Source: Gibbula magus
Lineage: Eukaryota > Mollusca > Gastropoda > Trochida > Trochidae
Direction of reading: 5' to 3'
Assembly: GCA_936450465.1 (NCBI GenBank)
Contig: OW388302.1
Location: 59,804,328-59,868,327 of the forward strand
Length of the DNA stretch: 64,000 bases
The notes beneath the pieces were generated by a model. That model was not told the DNA's origin. It did not search any database and saw nothing but the letters and a program-made list of their open reading frames with translations. This document shows positions 22,264 to 33,450 of this stretch, piece by piece; position 1 is the first letter of the stretch; each line of letters begins with the position of its first letter. Made by a program: the position numbers and the translations under genes.

Positions 22264-22610
22264 TAGAGTGAGTGATTTGGGGTTTAACGCCGCTTTCAAG
22301 ACTATTTTCACTTAAATCACGGGTGCTAGTATTAGGGCAGGGAGAAAGCCAGCAAACGCCCTGTGGCTATGCATTGCGGTGAAACCTGCGAGCAACGGCT
22401 GGAACTAGCGAACCATCGGTGTTACTGCGCTGAAATTCAGTGTAGCATTGCACCCAAACCTTACTGCGTGTAGAACATTGCACCCAAACCTTACTGCGTG
22501 TAGAACAGTTGTCTACTGCAGACAAAGTTGCCGTGCCCCTGGCGGAATTCGAACCCCGGACCTATTGATCCGAAGCCGAACGCGCTAACCACTGCGCTAT
22601 CCCGCCCCCC
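22264..22610 (-). mobile_element. tRNA-SINE with internal 36-bp duplication
   Basis: Full-length. The segment ATTGCACCCAAACCTTACTG..GAAC occurs twice (22447-22482 and 22479-22514), making this copy longer than others. Confidence 0.88.
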
Positions 22611-22808
22611 TTTTGTATAGATCAGCCATGTCAATTTCATGTGACTGCATTTAGAGGACTAGTCTTTTATACTGGTAGGGGCGTTACTCGGGCCAGTGTA
22701 TTCTCTATTGTCTTTTCTCCTGCATGGCTTGCTCGCATGCTTGTGCACTTCTGATAACATTTCACCGAGACACCCACAACCAAAACAAACAGAACACTAA
22801 CATGGCAA

Positions 22809-23504
22809 TGTCCCCCGCCGTTAACATTGAGTTTTAGTAAGACACATCATTTGGTTAAGTGTCTTAGTCACCTTGAAAATAAGGTCAAGGTTACCAAAAT
22901 CAAATGGTGTCTGCGTCATCCCCCAATGTAGACCGACACCAACTTTGACAACTTTGGGTGCTTGGGTTCATGAGATATTGCGTTAACAAGAGTTTGAAAA
23001 GTGGTCGAAGCATTGTGGTGACCTTGAAAATAAGGTAAAGGTCATTATATCGACTTGTGTCTGCGTAAACCGCCAATAGAGGTTGTCAGAAAATATCAAG
23101 ATATTATAATCTAACCGGTCATGAGATATCACGTTAACAAGAGACATAAAGTGGTCAAAGTGTCGTGGTGACCTTGAAAATATGGCCAAGGTCACCAAAA
23201 TCCACTGGTGTCTGCGTCATCCCCCAATGTAGACTTGCAACAAATTTGAAGACTTTGAATCCATCCAGTAATGATATATCACGTTAACAAGAGTTTGAAA
23301 AGTGGTCAAAGTGTCGTGGTGACCTTGAAAATAGGGTCAAGGTCACCAACATCGACTGGTGTCTACGTTTTCCCACAATGTCGGCAGACACCAAATTTGA
23401 AGACTTTGGATAAAACGCTTCACGAGACATCGCATTAACAAGAAATGTGACGGACGGACGCCGCTGAATACATAGTCCCCAGTTCCGCGTTGCGGCGGGG
23501 GTCA
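22809..23504. mobile_element. TIR element with GGTCA-rich array (TGTCCCCCGCCG type), copy 1
   Basis: Ends TGTCCCCCGCCG and (inverted) CGGCGGGGGTCA. Contains about four ~150-bp units, each with TGACCTTGAAAATA..GGTCAAGGTCACC, GACTGGTGTCTGCGT and GAGATATCACGTTAACAAGAG. It ends with ACGGACGGACGCCGCTGAATAC. Non-coding. A longer copy is at 50479-51383. Confidence 0.85.
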
Positions 23505-23654
23505 ATTACAGACAAGGTTAAGTTTCTAATATCAAATAGTTTTTGCATAAATCTTATCTTATTTCTCAAGTTTTGTCTTTAAGTAATATTATTTAGTAAT
23601 AAATAGTTCCTTAAATATTTGTTTTCATTGGTATGAGGTGAAGTAAGGTGAGTC

Positions 23655-23987
23655 AGGGTTTAAGGTGAGGTGAGGTGAGGTGATTTGGGGTTCAACGCCG
23701 CTTTCAAGACTATTTTCACTTAAATCACGGGTGCTAGTATTAGGGCAGGGAGAAAGCCAGCAAACGCCCTGTGGCTATGCATTGCGGTGAAACCTGCGAG
23801 CATCGGCTGGAACTAGCGAGCCATGGGTGGTACTACGCCAAGATTCAGTATAGCTTTGCACCCAAACCTTACTGCATGTAGAACAGTTTTTTACTGCAGG
23901 CAAAGCTGCCGTGCCTCTGGCGGGATTCGAACCCCGGACCTCTTGATCCAAAGCCGAACGCGCTGACCAGTGCGCTATCCCGCACCA
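23655..23987 (-). mobile_element. tRNA-SINE with (GAGGT)n tail
   Basis: Starts in GGTGAGGTGAGGTGAGGTGA and ends in a tRNA-like head with GATTCGAACCCCGGA. Several substitutions suggest moderate age. Confidence 0.9.
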
Positions 23988-24160
23988 CGTTGCAGGAAAG
24001 GCACTTTGTATTTACTGTAACGATCTTATTAGTTATGGATCGCGAGGCTGTATTGCACTTGTGGAGCATGCGAAAGTCAAGAAACATGCACAGAAAGTCG
24101 CAGATAGGCGTTCAAACTATTCCCCAGGATCTGCTTTCACGAAAAGAAAGGATACGGACG
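23988..24160 (+). pseudogene. BED/hAT-type zinc-finger fragment
   Basis: In the frame starting at about 23997, after TTGCAG, the read is GKALCIYCNDLISYGSRGC, then LVEHAKVKKHAQKVADR: C-x2-C..H-x5-H. This resembles the single zinc finger at the start of hAT-like and related invertebrate transposases. It continues to about 24175 and then stops. No transposase body is seen nearby. Confidence 0.45.
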
Positions 24161-24299
24161 AAAGATATAACAAGCTTGGGTACTTTGGCTCGGCCTACAT
24201 CTACAAACGAAAACAACGCCGAAAGTTCTGAAACGGTTCCATTCACACCAATTTCAGACAGACAAGCTCAATCAGAGATACTTTAATGTTTGTTTTTAA

Positions 24300-24808
24300 A
24301 ATTTTAATTTTGAAATAATATTTAATCAAGATACTTTAGGTCTAGACTAAATACACTTTACGCAATTTCATTCACATATTTCTTAGCCACCCTGAATAGT
24401 ATTCAAAATGATTTTATAATAAATGAAATTGATGTTTGTGTGAATTTTCAGCCTATAAACGCAAGTATTTTAAAATTTTAATTTTGTAGTAGATTGGTAG
24501 TAAAACCCCATGAACTTATATGATAAATCGGGCAAAGACTGACGAGCTATTTTTCTTATTTTAATTTTTTTCCCTTAATCTTCGGTGCCAAAAGCTTGTG
24601 AAAGCAGTTGAAACGGAAGCAGTCCTTGCTGCAGAATTAGTTAACGTTCCGTTACACTTTATGAAAATGTTAACCGTTTTGTACTACAAATAACATAACA
24701 GACGTTTAAGAATCCAACGAGTATACTACTGATGGGAAATGGTTATATTCATGTCTGCTTTCCCTTATTTACTTCTATGGCTTTTGCAGCTAAATGCTTC
24801 ATTTCAGC
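24300..24808. other. No gene seen; AT-rich
   Basis: No ORF or repeat recognised. Confidence 0.5.
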
Positions 24809-24820
24809 ATGTAGCATTGA

Positions 24821-24911
24821 GGTGAGGTGAGTTGAGGTTTAACGCCGCTTTCATGAGTATTTCACTTATATCGCGGCTGCTAGTATTACGGCAGGGAGAA
24901 AGCCCGCAACG
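24821..24911 (-). mobile_element. tRNA-SINE tail only, 91 bp, 12-bp TSD
   Basis: ATGTAGCATTGA at 24809-24820 and 24912-24923. Strong 5' truncation, as expected for target-primed reverse transcription. Confidence 0.95.
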
Positions 24912-24983
24912 ATGTAGCATTGAATCCCTGTTTAACTTTGAAATTGTCTGCTAACAACTAGTATGTACGAAAGCCTGATACGA

Positions 24984-25181
24984 GTGAGTGAGTGAGTGAG
25001 TGAGCCGGGGTTTAACGCCGCTTTCAAGAGTATTTCACTTATATCGCGGCTGCTAGTATTATGGCAGGGAGAAAGCCCGCAACGCCATGTGGCTATGCAT
25101 TGCGGTGAAACCTGCGAGCATCGGCTGGAACAAGCGAACCATGGGTGGTACTACCCTGAATTTCAGTGTAGCATTGCACCC
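24984..25181 (-). mobile_element. tRNA-SINE, 5' truncated, 198 bp, 12-bp TSD
   Basis: AGCCTGATACGA at 24972-24983 and 25182-25193. Tail of the (GTGA)n type. Confidence 0.95.
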
Positions 25182-25204
25182 AGCCTGATACGAAAAAAAA
25201 CAAT

Positions 25205-25321
25205 ATTTTAATCTCTTAATTCCGAGGTTTAATCTCGTAATTACGAATTTAAATCTCGTAATTACGAGTTAGTACGAGAATTAAAACTCGTAATTGCGAG
25301 ATTAAAACTCGCAATTACGAG
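25205..25321. repeat. Palindromic CTCGTAATTACGAG cluster
   Basis: Repeated TCTCGTAATTACGA in both orientations with spacers. The cluster continues after the transposon at 30294-30350 (TAATTACGAG, CTCGTAATTATGAG). It was the landing site for a LINE-A end (TSD AATTACGAG at 25313-25321 and 30294-30302). Confidence 0.8.
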
Positions 25322-25508
25322 TGAGTGAGTTGAAGGGTCCGGGGTAAGAAGTTGATAACCCACACAACCTGATTTTCTGACATTTTTGTCACTTGTGGGT
25401 TCCAAGAGGCTGATCTGTCATTTTATTTTGGGTTACCTCCCTTAGCTGCTTTAGTTTTCTTAGTAGAGCATGTCTGCCTTTGTGATAAGGCACCAATTCT
25501 CTAAATCA

Positions 25509-25916
25509 GTTCGGTAAGAAGGTGACAACCCTCAAAACATGGCGACTGGAAGCATATCACGGGAGGAAACTTTGTCACAACACACTTCAGATATTGAAAG
25601 TGATGACAGTACCCATGATCCTAATTATGAGCAAACATCCAGTGAATCAGGATCCGAGTCTTCGAATAAGGTAAGTTATTTTTTCAAAGATTTTCTCATG
25701 TTTTTGTGTTTTGATGAGGGTTATCACGTTCTTGCCGAATAATGACCTAAAATGGCACAGTTCAAATAACTTCAAATAAAAGTGCTCATCGATTGTTTTA
25801 TTGGTCTCAAATGATGCTTTTTTTAGGTTGTTAACACTGTAATAATCTGATTTATGAAGCTTACTTAATATTTTGCAATTTAAGCAACCTGATTGGGTTG
25901 TCATGTTTTTACCGAA
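25509..25916. promoter_or_regulatory. Subterminal motif repeats, left end
   Basis: Three copies resembling TTCGGTAAGAACGTGATAAC: 25510-25531 (plus), 25718-25739 (minus) and 25895-25916 (minus). The TIR contains the same core (GGTAAGAAGTTGATAACCCA). Possible transposase-binding sites (inference). Confidence 0.6.
25539..25670 (+). CDS. Shared acidic first exon (44 aa)
   Basis: MATGSISREETLSQHTSDIE, then DSTHDPNYEQTSSESGSESSNK, ending exactly before GTAAGT in phase 0. Acidic, Ser-rich starts of this kind head many DUF7869-type proteins. In phase it can join either the F-box exon (26037) or the transposase exon (27085). A TSS is not obvious; an ACATGG start context is present. Confidence 0.65.
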
Positions 25917-26036
25917 TGAGAATGCATAACTGTGTGATGGTTGTCACTAGTTCACTATAATAACGTTGGATCATAATAGTTATAAAGGCTAAAAATGATT
26001 CAATTTCCACTTCCAAAGATTTTTTTTTCCTTCCAG

Positions 26037-27072
26037 ATCAATCTGCTAAGTTTACCAGAAGAAATTTTGATAATGATCCTTAAGTTTGTCCCATTGGAAG
26101 ATCTTCTGCAAAAAGTTGCACCTGTTTCAAAAGAATTACACAGAATTGTGAATTCTCATAGTATTCTTTGGAGATGCTTTGAGGAGTTTTCAGTTGATGT
26201 CATGTGTTCCAATGAAGATCAATTCAGAACTGTCATGAGTCATTCAGCCTGCTTCATTTACTTTGAACTACCATATGCAGTATTTGATTTCGACCACGGC
26301 ATATTCAATGAAATACTTTCATCACAGCTCTCACGATCAAAGAAAATGCATACATTAAATCTGACTGAGACACCAATCAACTCTCTTCAGTTTCTTCAAA
26401 ACATGACAAACTTAAGGATCTTGCAATTGGATGGATGTAGGCATCTTGAAAGTGCGGAATTTCTGAACATTGGGGCATGTCAAAATTTGGACTTTTTGTA
26501 TGTGAGTTTTACACAAATGAAAGCTTGCCATATTTTTTCTGTAGTGAAACCTGGTATGTTGCATTTAGATGCTGCAGAAATAGAGTTCACACTTGATCAA
26601 ATAAAGATTATTCTGGAAGCCACCTATCATTCTGGAATGTCGTCCATGCTTGTGTCACTAAACCCAAGTTATTCAATTGAGTGAGTGAGTGAGTTATTGT
26701 TTAACGCCGCTTCGGCAGTATTGCAGCCATTAGCGGCGAGATATTTAATTTATTAGCCTAATTTAAAAAAGAAAATTGCTATTGAAAAACAGAACACGGC
26801 ACGAAGGCCGTAAAAACATCAGCGTATTATCACAAGTTGAATAAAAGCTGATAATGAAAAGTTAAAATTTACAATTTGTCAATAAGGTGTATAGCCTTCA
26901 AAAATTCTAAAACACGATGCTCACCGAAATGAGTAAAAACTTGATTGATTGAAATAGAAGGATAAAAAGTTTCCCTGATATGTGCAGTGTCCCAACTTAT
27001 TCAATTGAAGATCTTGCTCATTTACGGAACAGATTCATTGAATGTGATATAGCAGTTTTTAAAAGACATTAA
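26037..27072 (+). pseudogene. F-box / leucine-rich-repeat-like protein exon, interrupted by LINE-A
   Basis: After TTCCAG the exon reads LLSLPEEILIMILKFVPLED, then LLQKVAPVSKELHRIVNSHS and ILW: an F-box, which in SCF ubiquitin ligases binds SKP1. The following ~150 residues contain LRR-like segments (LHTLNLTETPINSLQFL, LRILQLDGCRHLESAEFL). A 316-bp LINE-A end interrupts at 26681-26996. With one 12-bp duplicate ignored the frame is continuous to TAA at 27070-27072, 12 bp before the next acceptor. The exon lies inside the transposon, between the first exon and the transposase exon. Whether it is element-encoded or was captured by this copy cannot be told from one copy. Confidence 0.72.
26681..26996 (-). 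mobile_element. LINE-A 3' end insertion in F-box exon, 316 bp, 12-bp TSD
   Basis: TTATTCAATTGA at 26669-26680 and 26997-27008. Confidence 0.96.
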
Positions 27073-27084
27073 TCTTGTTTGCAG

Positions 27085-28874
27085 GAACAGAGAGGCAGAT
27101 CTCGAAAACGCAAAAGAAACAAACGGGTTAGGGAGATTAATAAGGAAAGGAAAGACAGCGGTAAACGTTACAACCACAGTTCAAAGAAGGAAAGAGTATA
27201 CCCTGCAAAATCTGTTGGACCAGACTGTGATTGTCCCAAAAAGTGCTTTGAAGAGATTGGGCAACATCAGATTATTGAGATATTTATAGGATTTTGGGGC
27301 CTGGCTAATAGGGATCATCAAAATAACTATCTATTTGGTTGCATTGAAGCAATTCCTGTGAGACGCAGGTACGGCGACAAGGAAAAACGTAAAAGAAAAT
27401 GTTCTGTAGTCTACAGTGTACTGGGTGCTGAGGGTCGGAGCATTGTTTGCAAAAAGGCGTTTTTGTCTATGCATGGCCTCCAGAAGAACAGAGGTAGAAT
27501 TGACCACGTTGTAAAAACGATTCGAGATGGAAATCTCTCTCCAGTTCTGGATAGAAGAGGCAAACACAGAAACAGTGAATGCATATCCTGAGGAACAAAT
27601 TGAACAGGTCAAGGAACACATCAGAAGCATTCCAAAGTATTCCAGCCATTATAGTAGAAGAGACAACCCAGATAAAACCTATCTCACTATGGACTACACC
27701 ATCAATACCTGTTACAGTAATTATGCTGAAGATTACTGTGTGACGAATGGGTTTCAACCAGTTTCAAGAGATAAGTACAGACGAATTTTCACGGAAAAGT
27801 TCAACATTGGGATCCAAAAGCCTAAAACGGACACGTGCCAGACGTGTGACGAATTCGTCATGAAAATAAAAGACGAGGAGGTTGCTCTACAATTGAAAAA
27901 TGCTCAGGAACTCCATCATAGAAAAGCTCAAGCTGGCCAGGATGACATCAAACAGCAGAAGGTTAAAGCATCTAGTGAAAATGACTATCATGTCATAACG
28001 TTTGACTTACAACAAGCCCTCCCAACTCCCTAAGTTATCAACCGGACCTGCCTTTTACAAGCGTAAGGTCTGGTCATACAACTTGAATGTGCACGACTGC
28101 AAAACAGATACTGGATACTGTTATGTGTGGGATGAGTCCATTGCTGGGCGGGGTTCTGAGGAAATTGGCAGCTGTGTTCGCAAACACATTGAATCAAACA
28201 ACATCAATGGTAATACTCTCATTGCCATTTCTGACAATTGTGGGGGGCAAAACAAAAACTGGACAATCCAATTCATGTGGCTGTATTACATCGCTACAGG
28301 TCGTTTCAAAAATGTGGAGCATCACTTCCCTCTCAGTGGACATAGTATGCTTCCGTCAGATCGTGACTTTGGTTTGTTTGAAAATTATGTGCGTAAACAT
28401 GTCCAGCAGGTGTACACACCCAGCCACTGGAGAGAAGTGATTACCAAATCAGCACAGAGTCTGAAAGTTGTTGAAATGACCAGCGAAGATTTCGTGAAGT
28501 TGACAGACCTGAAAGGATACTTCTCAATCAAACAAAAGAACATTGATGGAGACCCAGTCAATTTCAAAAGCGTTGTCCGTTTCAGAATGACAGCTGAACA
28601 GTTTGATAACATACAGACAAGCCCAAACTTTAACAGCGATGTTTGGAACACAGTTTCTGTTGGTAGAAGAGGGAAAACTCGACAAGACGTTGCTGTAGCT
28701 CAATTCCCACGAAAGTATGATGGTCCCAGAGCATTGGACAAGCAGAAAGTTGCAGATGTCTTCAGTCTCTTGCCATACATTCCACCTGTGTATTCAGAGT
28801 ACTTCAACACACTCACATCAGTCCGAAAGAATGACCTCAGGAATGAGGAGGAGGACAATTTCTGTATTGATTAA
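27085..28874 (+). pseudogene. DUF7869-like putative transposase, two frameshifts
   Basis: The acceptor TTTGCAG precedes 27085 in phase with the first exon. Sections in order: a basic start (RSRKRKRNKRVREI); CDCPKKCFE..; LSPVLDRRGKH; then, after a frame change near 27580, the core with SHYSR and PKTDTCQTCDEF (Cys pair). FDLQQALP follows, with another one-base slip near 28018. After that come WSYNLNVHDC, SDNCGGQNKNWTIQFMWLYY and HSMLPSDRDFG. The FDLQ, DNCGGQNKN and DRDFG acidic residues suggest an RNase H-fold (DDE-like) catalytic centre. This is an inference from spacing and from memory of the DUF7869 family, common in insects, molluscs and cnidarians. It is about 600 aa if both slips are ignored. 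Confidence 0.72.
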
Positions 28875-29083
28875 TCTAAACACAACATTGTACTTGTCCC
28901 AGAAAACAGTGCTTGATAACTACCCTGTTTGTTCGAAGGTTATTAAGCTGTAATTGCCCACTACCTGTTGATGGCACTATCACCAAAACAGTTCAATAAT
29001 TTTTGTATTGCTGTTGATGTTTCTTTCCTGTGTCGACCATTTGAACAATCAAGGACAGATACGTATACCTTGTGAGTTGATGA

Positions 29084-29466
29084 GGTGGTGAGGTGAGTTG
29101 GGGTTTAAGTGAGTGAGTGAGTGAGTTATTGTTTAACGCCGCTTCGGCAGTATTACAGCCATTAGCGGCGAGAGTTGGGGTTTAACGCCGCTTTCAAGAG
29201 TATTTCACTTATATCGCGGCTGCTAGTATTATGGCAGGGAGAAAGCCCGCAACGCCATGTGGCTATGCATTGCGGTGAAACCTGCGAGCAACGGCTGGAA
29301 CTAGCGAACCATGAAACTGAAATTCAGTGTAGCATTGCACCCAAACCTGACTGCGTGTAGAACACTTCTCTACTGCAGACAAAGTTGCCGTGCCCCTGGC
29401 GGGATTCGAACCCCGGACCTCTTGATCCGAAGCCGAACGCGCTAACCACTGCGCTATCCCGCCCCC
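29084..29466 (-). mobile_element. tRNA-SINE, 13-bp TSD, itself carrying a LINE-A end
   Basis: TGTGAGTTGATGA at 29071-29083 and 29467-29479. It lies in the 3' region of the transposon. Internal deletion of GTGGTACTG.. near 29311. Confidence 0.95.
29108..29171 (-). mobile_element. LINE-A 3' end, 64 bp, inside a SINE, 13-bp TSD
   Basis: GAGTTGGGGTTTA at 29095-29107 and 29172-29184. Confidence 0.95.
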
Positions 29467-29966
29467 TGTGAGTTGATGATCTGGCATGTTTGTTCAAACA
29501 TGCATTCACTGCAAGGACCAGCTATTCCTTGACGGCGCCGTCCATATCCCAGAATCCATTGTTCGTATTGCTGTTCATGATTCTCACTATATTTTTTTAA
29601 ATGTTAAATTACACCAGATTGTGTTAAATTACACCAGATTGTGTAAGACGTCAGGTAATGCTCAGAGGTAATGACATTTTTATATTGCTGTTTTTATTTG
29701 ATTTGTTGAAAATCATCTGAGAAGACAATAATTTGTTTGTATTCGTTGAGAAATAAAACATTTTATATAGAAAGTATTGAAAATGTTATATTTTGATTGG
29801 ATTGACTATAAAGCAGAGATTCGAAGTTCTGTCATCCAGCGAATTGTTTCTCAAAAGCATGCAAATGCAACCAAGCATATTGTTTGGTCTTCTGTATAGT
29901 ATTAAAGCTGAATATGAATGACAATAGGCAATTTTCAGTGGTCAGAATGGTGTTCAACTAAACATA

Positions 29967-30014
29967 TTCGGCAAGAACGTGATAACCAACGTTCGGTAAA
30001 ACAGTGATAACCCA
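29967..30014 (+). promoter_or_regulatory. Subterminal motif repeats, right end
   Basis: ATTCGGCAAGAACGTGATAA at 29967 and GTTCGGTAAAACAGTGATAA at 29991, two tandem matches to the left-end motif. The rest of 29480-30210 is AT-rich without genes, apart from a 19-bp direct repeat (TTAAATTACACCAGATTGTG) near 29604-29643. Confidence 0.65.
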
Positions 30015-30350
30015 CGTGCATTTTCCGCATACTGTTACATTGAGGTGATAAAAGAGCAGTTTGTAATACACATAGAGTGATCTTCATTCTTTACAAGTTA
30101 AACAAGTAGTTAGTCAATGTAATAATGAGTATTCTTTCAAGGTAAAGTGAAATCATGATTTCACAAGGAGAACCAAACTTTAAAACGTGATTATCTCAAC
30201 AGTACAATTCTGTGGGTTATCAACTTCTTACCCCGGACCCTTCAGTTATTGTTTAACGCCGCTTCGGCAGTATTGCAGCCATTAGCGGCGAGTAATTACG
30301 AGACAGAAAATCGTAATTAATAACCTCGTAATTATGAGACTTAGGATTCC

Positions 30351-31192
30351 ATTCTCATTAAACAAGTGCTATGGTCTGATGGTGATGATTACGGAGATTT
30401 AACGAGCTATGGTCTGAAGGAGTGTGGAGAAGTAAACAAGTATTACATTATGAGCCCATGATATCATACATGACGAGGGGGCACATTGTATTCCGTTCGA
30501 GTAGCAATGCTGTAACCTTCATTGTTGTTCTACACACCACTCAATATAACGGATTCATATGGCGCAAGCAGTACACAATTCATTCACAATTGTGGAAGAT
30601 TTAAAGTACCAAGTTCGAGTAGGGAGGAAAGAAAGACACTCTCAACGGTAATATCTGTCATGATGTGTTGTATTTGAAAACCAATATTTAAAACAGGAAG
30701 GTTTAGGGCTAGATACTCTAGTTTAAGTACATTCAACAATGTTAGCAAATTAAGTGGAAGTTTTAAGTTTCCCGTTCAAAACAGAAATGTCGCGCAAACG
30801 CAACTTGCTTCGCGGAACCCAATTGTCCTCTCTTGTTACAATTTAGTTGCGCACTGCCTTCTCCAGTGACGGCGTTGATGTAGCGCCCGTTCGCTTGTCG
30901 TACATAATACATTTTACTGTACCTAACGAGGCCTAATCTGGGTTAGAGTGTTTACAACTGTATTTGTTTAGAAACATTTTAAATAGTATGTTTACGATTG
31001 ACCGAAAGTGTGATATGAGACCGATATACTGGGTATACCCATGATATTCATGTATCGAATGGCACCCTACAGTTTTTATCCCACCAGGGGTGCGCTCGAT
31101 TTGCTTTAAGCCGGCCGATAGCCTGTGCACACGATCACGTGACCGGCTCAGCGGCTCGCTGACCGAATCGAATGTACCGGGCGAAAGTCAAG
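30351..31192. other. No gene seen upstream of Harbinger transposase
   Basis: Mixed-composition DNA, possibly the 5' part and promoter of the Harbinger element. Its TIR could not be identified. Confidence 0.5.
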
Positions 31193-32389
31193 ATGGCGGA
31201 GACAGTTGTTGTGGTCGCTTGCCATACCATGTTAAACCAAGACAGCGATGACGAGGAGGACTATTTGCTCAGATATGCATTTACTCTCGAATCTGCGTAA
31301 GTTGTTTTCAGAAGTCAAAACAAAATTTAGTCCATAATTGCTTAATTTCATGTAATGTTTGAGATGAGTGCGTATATTCTAATGATGTCTTTCATGTAAT
31401 TTTTGATATTCTTACATTAAAACAACACAATTAGTTAGAGAATATCCATCATCTTCTAAAAAATAATAATAGGTACGATTTCGTTTTGGGTACGGGTTTT
31501 CCCGCAATCCCATAGGTTTATTAAGTTATGACCCATGTGACCTTAGTTGGGGTTGTTATATGGCTTTGTAGTTGTGCTCCGGAAATAAAATGTATTTTTA
31601 ATACACCTTTATTTGTATTTCCAGCTTCAGGAAAGATCGGATTAAGACCATGAACTTTGTTGAGCACACTGTCCGAAACTTACTGGCAGACACTTTCAAG
31701 CGCTTTTTCCGAATGAGTCGAGGAACCGTGGAACTTCTTTGCCAAACACTAGCAAATGCACTCTTTTCAAGAATGGTTCCAGGTGGTCGACCTGAAGTCC
31801 CATTGGAGAAGAAAGTTCTTCTTACCCTCCGGTATTTGGCCTCACAAGAAACAGTGTTTAAATTAAGACAAGACTTTGGTGTTACGGAATCTACTGCCAT
31901 TAAATGCCGACGTGATGTAGTTGATGCAATCAACAGTGCACTTGTTGAAAAATTCATCAAATGGCCTGAAAATAGAGATCTCGCTCAAATAGCACAGGAG
32001 TTTGACAGATTTGGGAACTACAGGTTTCCAAATATTGTGGGAGCAATTGATGGATGTCATATTGAAATTGAGGCCCCAATCCGCAACCCAAAAGCATATT
32101 TCAACCGAAAGAAATTCTATTCTGTAATACTCCAAGGAGTGGCAATGAATGACACTACATTTATTGACCTAAATATTAGGGCTGTGTATTGCAGCAAATT
32201 TTGTATTGCAATATATTGCAATACACAAGTCTGTATTGCGATACGTATTGCAATTTATTGCAAGGAAAAGATAAAGTGATCTTTGACTCAAATAAACAAT
32301 AATTTATTTCATTTTCATGTAACAAACACAATTAAACATAACAGTATGTAAATAAGTTAAAATAACTGTATGCCACAAGATTTCAGCAA

Positions 32390-32935
32390 GTTTACATGAG
32401 TCTGCCATATGATTTCATTAAGTTTACATGACTCTGCCTTACATTTTCAGCAAGTTCACATGAGTGCCACAAAATTTCAGCAAGTTAACATGAGTCTGCC
32501 ACGGCCCACAACATTTCAGCAAGTTCACATGAGTCTGCCACAACATTTCAGCAAGTTAACATGAGTCTGCCACAACATTTCAGCAAGTTCACATGAGTCT
32601 ATCACAAGATTTCAGCAACATGAGCCTGCCACAAGATTGTATACTAGTAACTTGAACACAAGCATAACGATTCAATAATGAACAAAAACAATTCTACAAG
32701 TTCATGTGACTTGATAACTTAGGGGTTAATACTTTTTACATAATGTTGAGTTGCTGATTTATATTAACTTGAACACTTCATCGATGACATAAGTCACATA
32801 ACACACTTGAATAATCAGCAATGACAAAATACAACTCTTGAATAAGTTCACATGAGAACACACTTGAAGAATGATTCATCAATGAAAAAACACAACTCTT
32901 GAATAAGTTCACATGAGTTTGTCACAAGATTGAGT
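32390..32935. repeat. Tandem ~30-bp array inside hAT
   Basis: About eight units of TTTCAGCAAGTTCACATGAG TCTGCCACAA between 32390 and 32640. After that, AACTCTTGAATAAGTTCACA occurs twice (32841 and 32892). 32280-33120 has no coding. Confidence 0.85.
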
Positions 32936-33124
32936 TCATTATAATGTTGGATTGTTTATCCACTAACTTCAACACTTGGATAATAATTCATGAATGGGAA
33001 CAAACTTTGTTAATAAAACAGCAAAACACTACAAAGAAAGTCAGTAACAGTCAGATCCAGTAGCCACAACTGCCCACTAGTCAAACAGATCCATGAAATT
33101 GTGACTTCTTTAATAAATGTCAAC

Positions 33125-33450
33125 TCAGTCTTTTAAGTTCTTCTTCAGAAATAAAAGCATGTCAACATTTTTTGCTTTAAGGGAAGCCCTCTGATGAGTA
33201 ACAATGTCTCCTGCCGTTGAGAATGCGCGTTCCGAAGGCACACTTGTCGCAGGAATACACAGTAGCTTCTTTGCTAATTTTGATAGATTTGGAAACGTTT
33301 CCTCATTTCTCTTCCACCATTGAAGGCAACTTTCCTTCAGTGTAATGCCAGAATGGCTGACGTAGCTATCAATTTCAAGCTTAGACATCTCAAATGGAGA
33401 TTTTGCTGGTTCATACTTGACCAGGAACACTTCCCCAAGAATGCCTTTGT
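33125..33450 (-). pseudogene. hAT transposase C-terminal dimerisation domain
   Basis: WWKRNEETFPNLSKLAKKLL, then CIPATSVPSERAFSTAGDIV: the hATC signature, with W, L and PSERxFS. It ends normally in KNLKD and a stop at 33125. On the 5' side it runs to about 33450 and is cut by the Gypsy fragment. Confidence 0.9.

Larger units (their letters stand above)
25332..30243 (+). mobile_element. DNA transposon with 33-bp perfect TIRs, F-box and DUF7869-like genes
   Basis: The TIR at 25332-25364 (GAAGGGTCCGGGGTAAGAAG..) matches the reverse complement of 30211-30243 at 33 of 33 positions. AGTT is duplicated at 25328-25331 and 30244-30247. It encodes a shared first exon, an F-box exon and transposase exons. 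Subterminal repeats of TTCGGTAAGAACGTGATAACC type lie near both ends. Internal SINE and LINE-A insertions and two frameshifts show it is an old, inactive copy. I cannot place it in a named superfamily. Confidence 0.85.
25322..30293 (-). mobile_element. LINE-A 3' end (60 bp) split by the F-box transposon
   Basis: TGAGTGAGTT at 25322-25331 and AGTTATTGTTTAACGCCGC.. at 30244-30293 are the two parts of one LINE-A end, flanked by AATTACGAG. The 4.9-kb transposon sits between them with AGTT duplicated. Confidence 0.85.
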
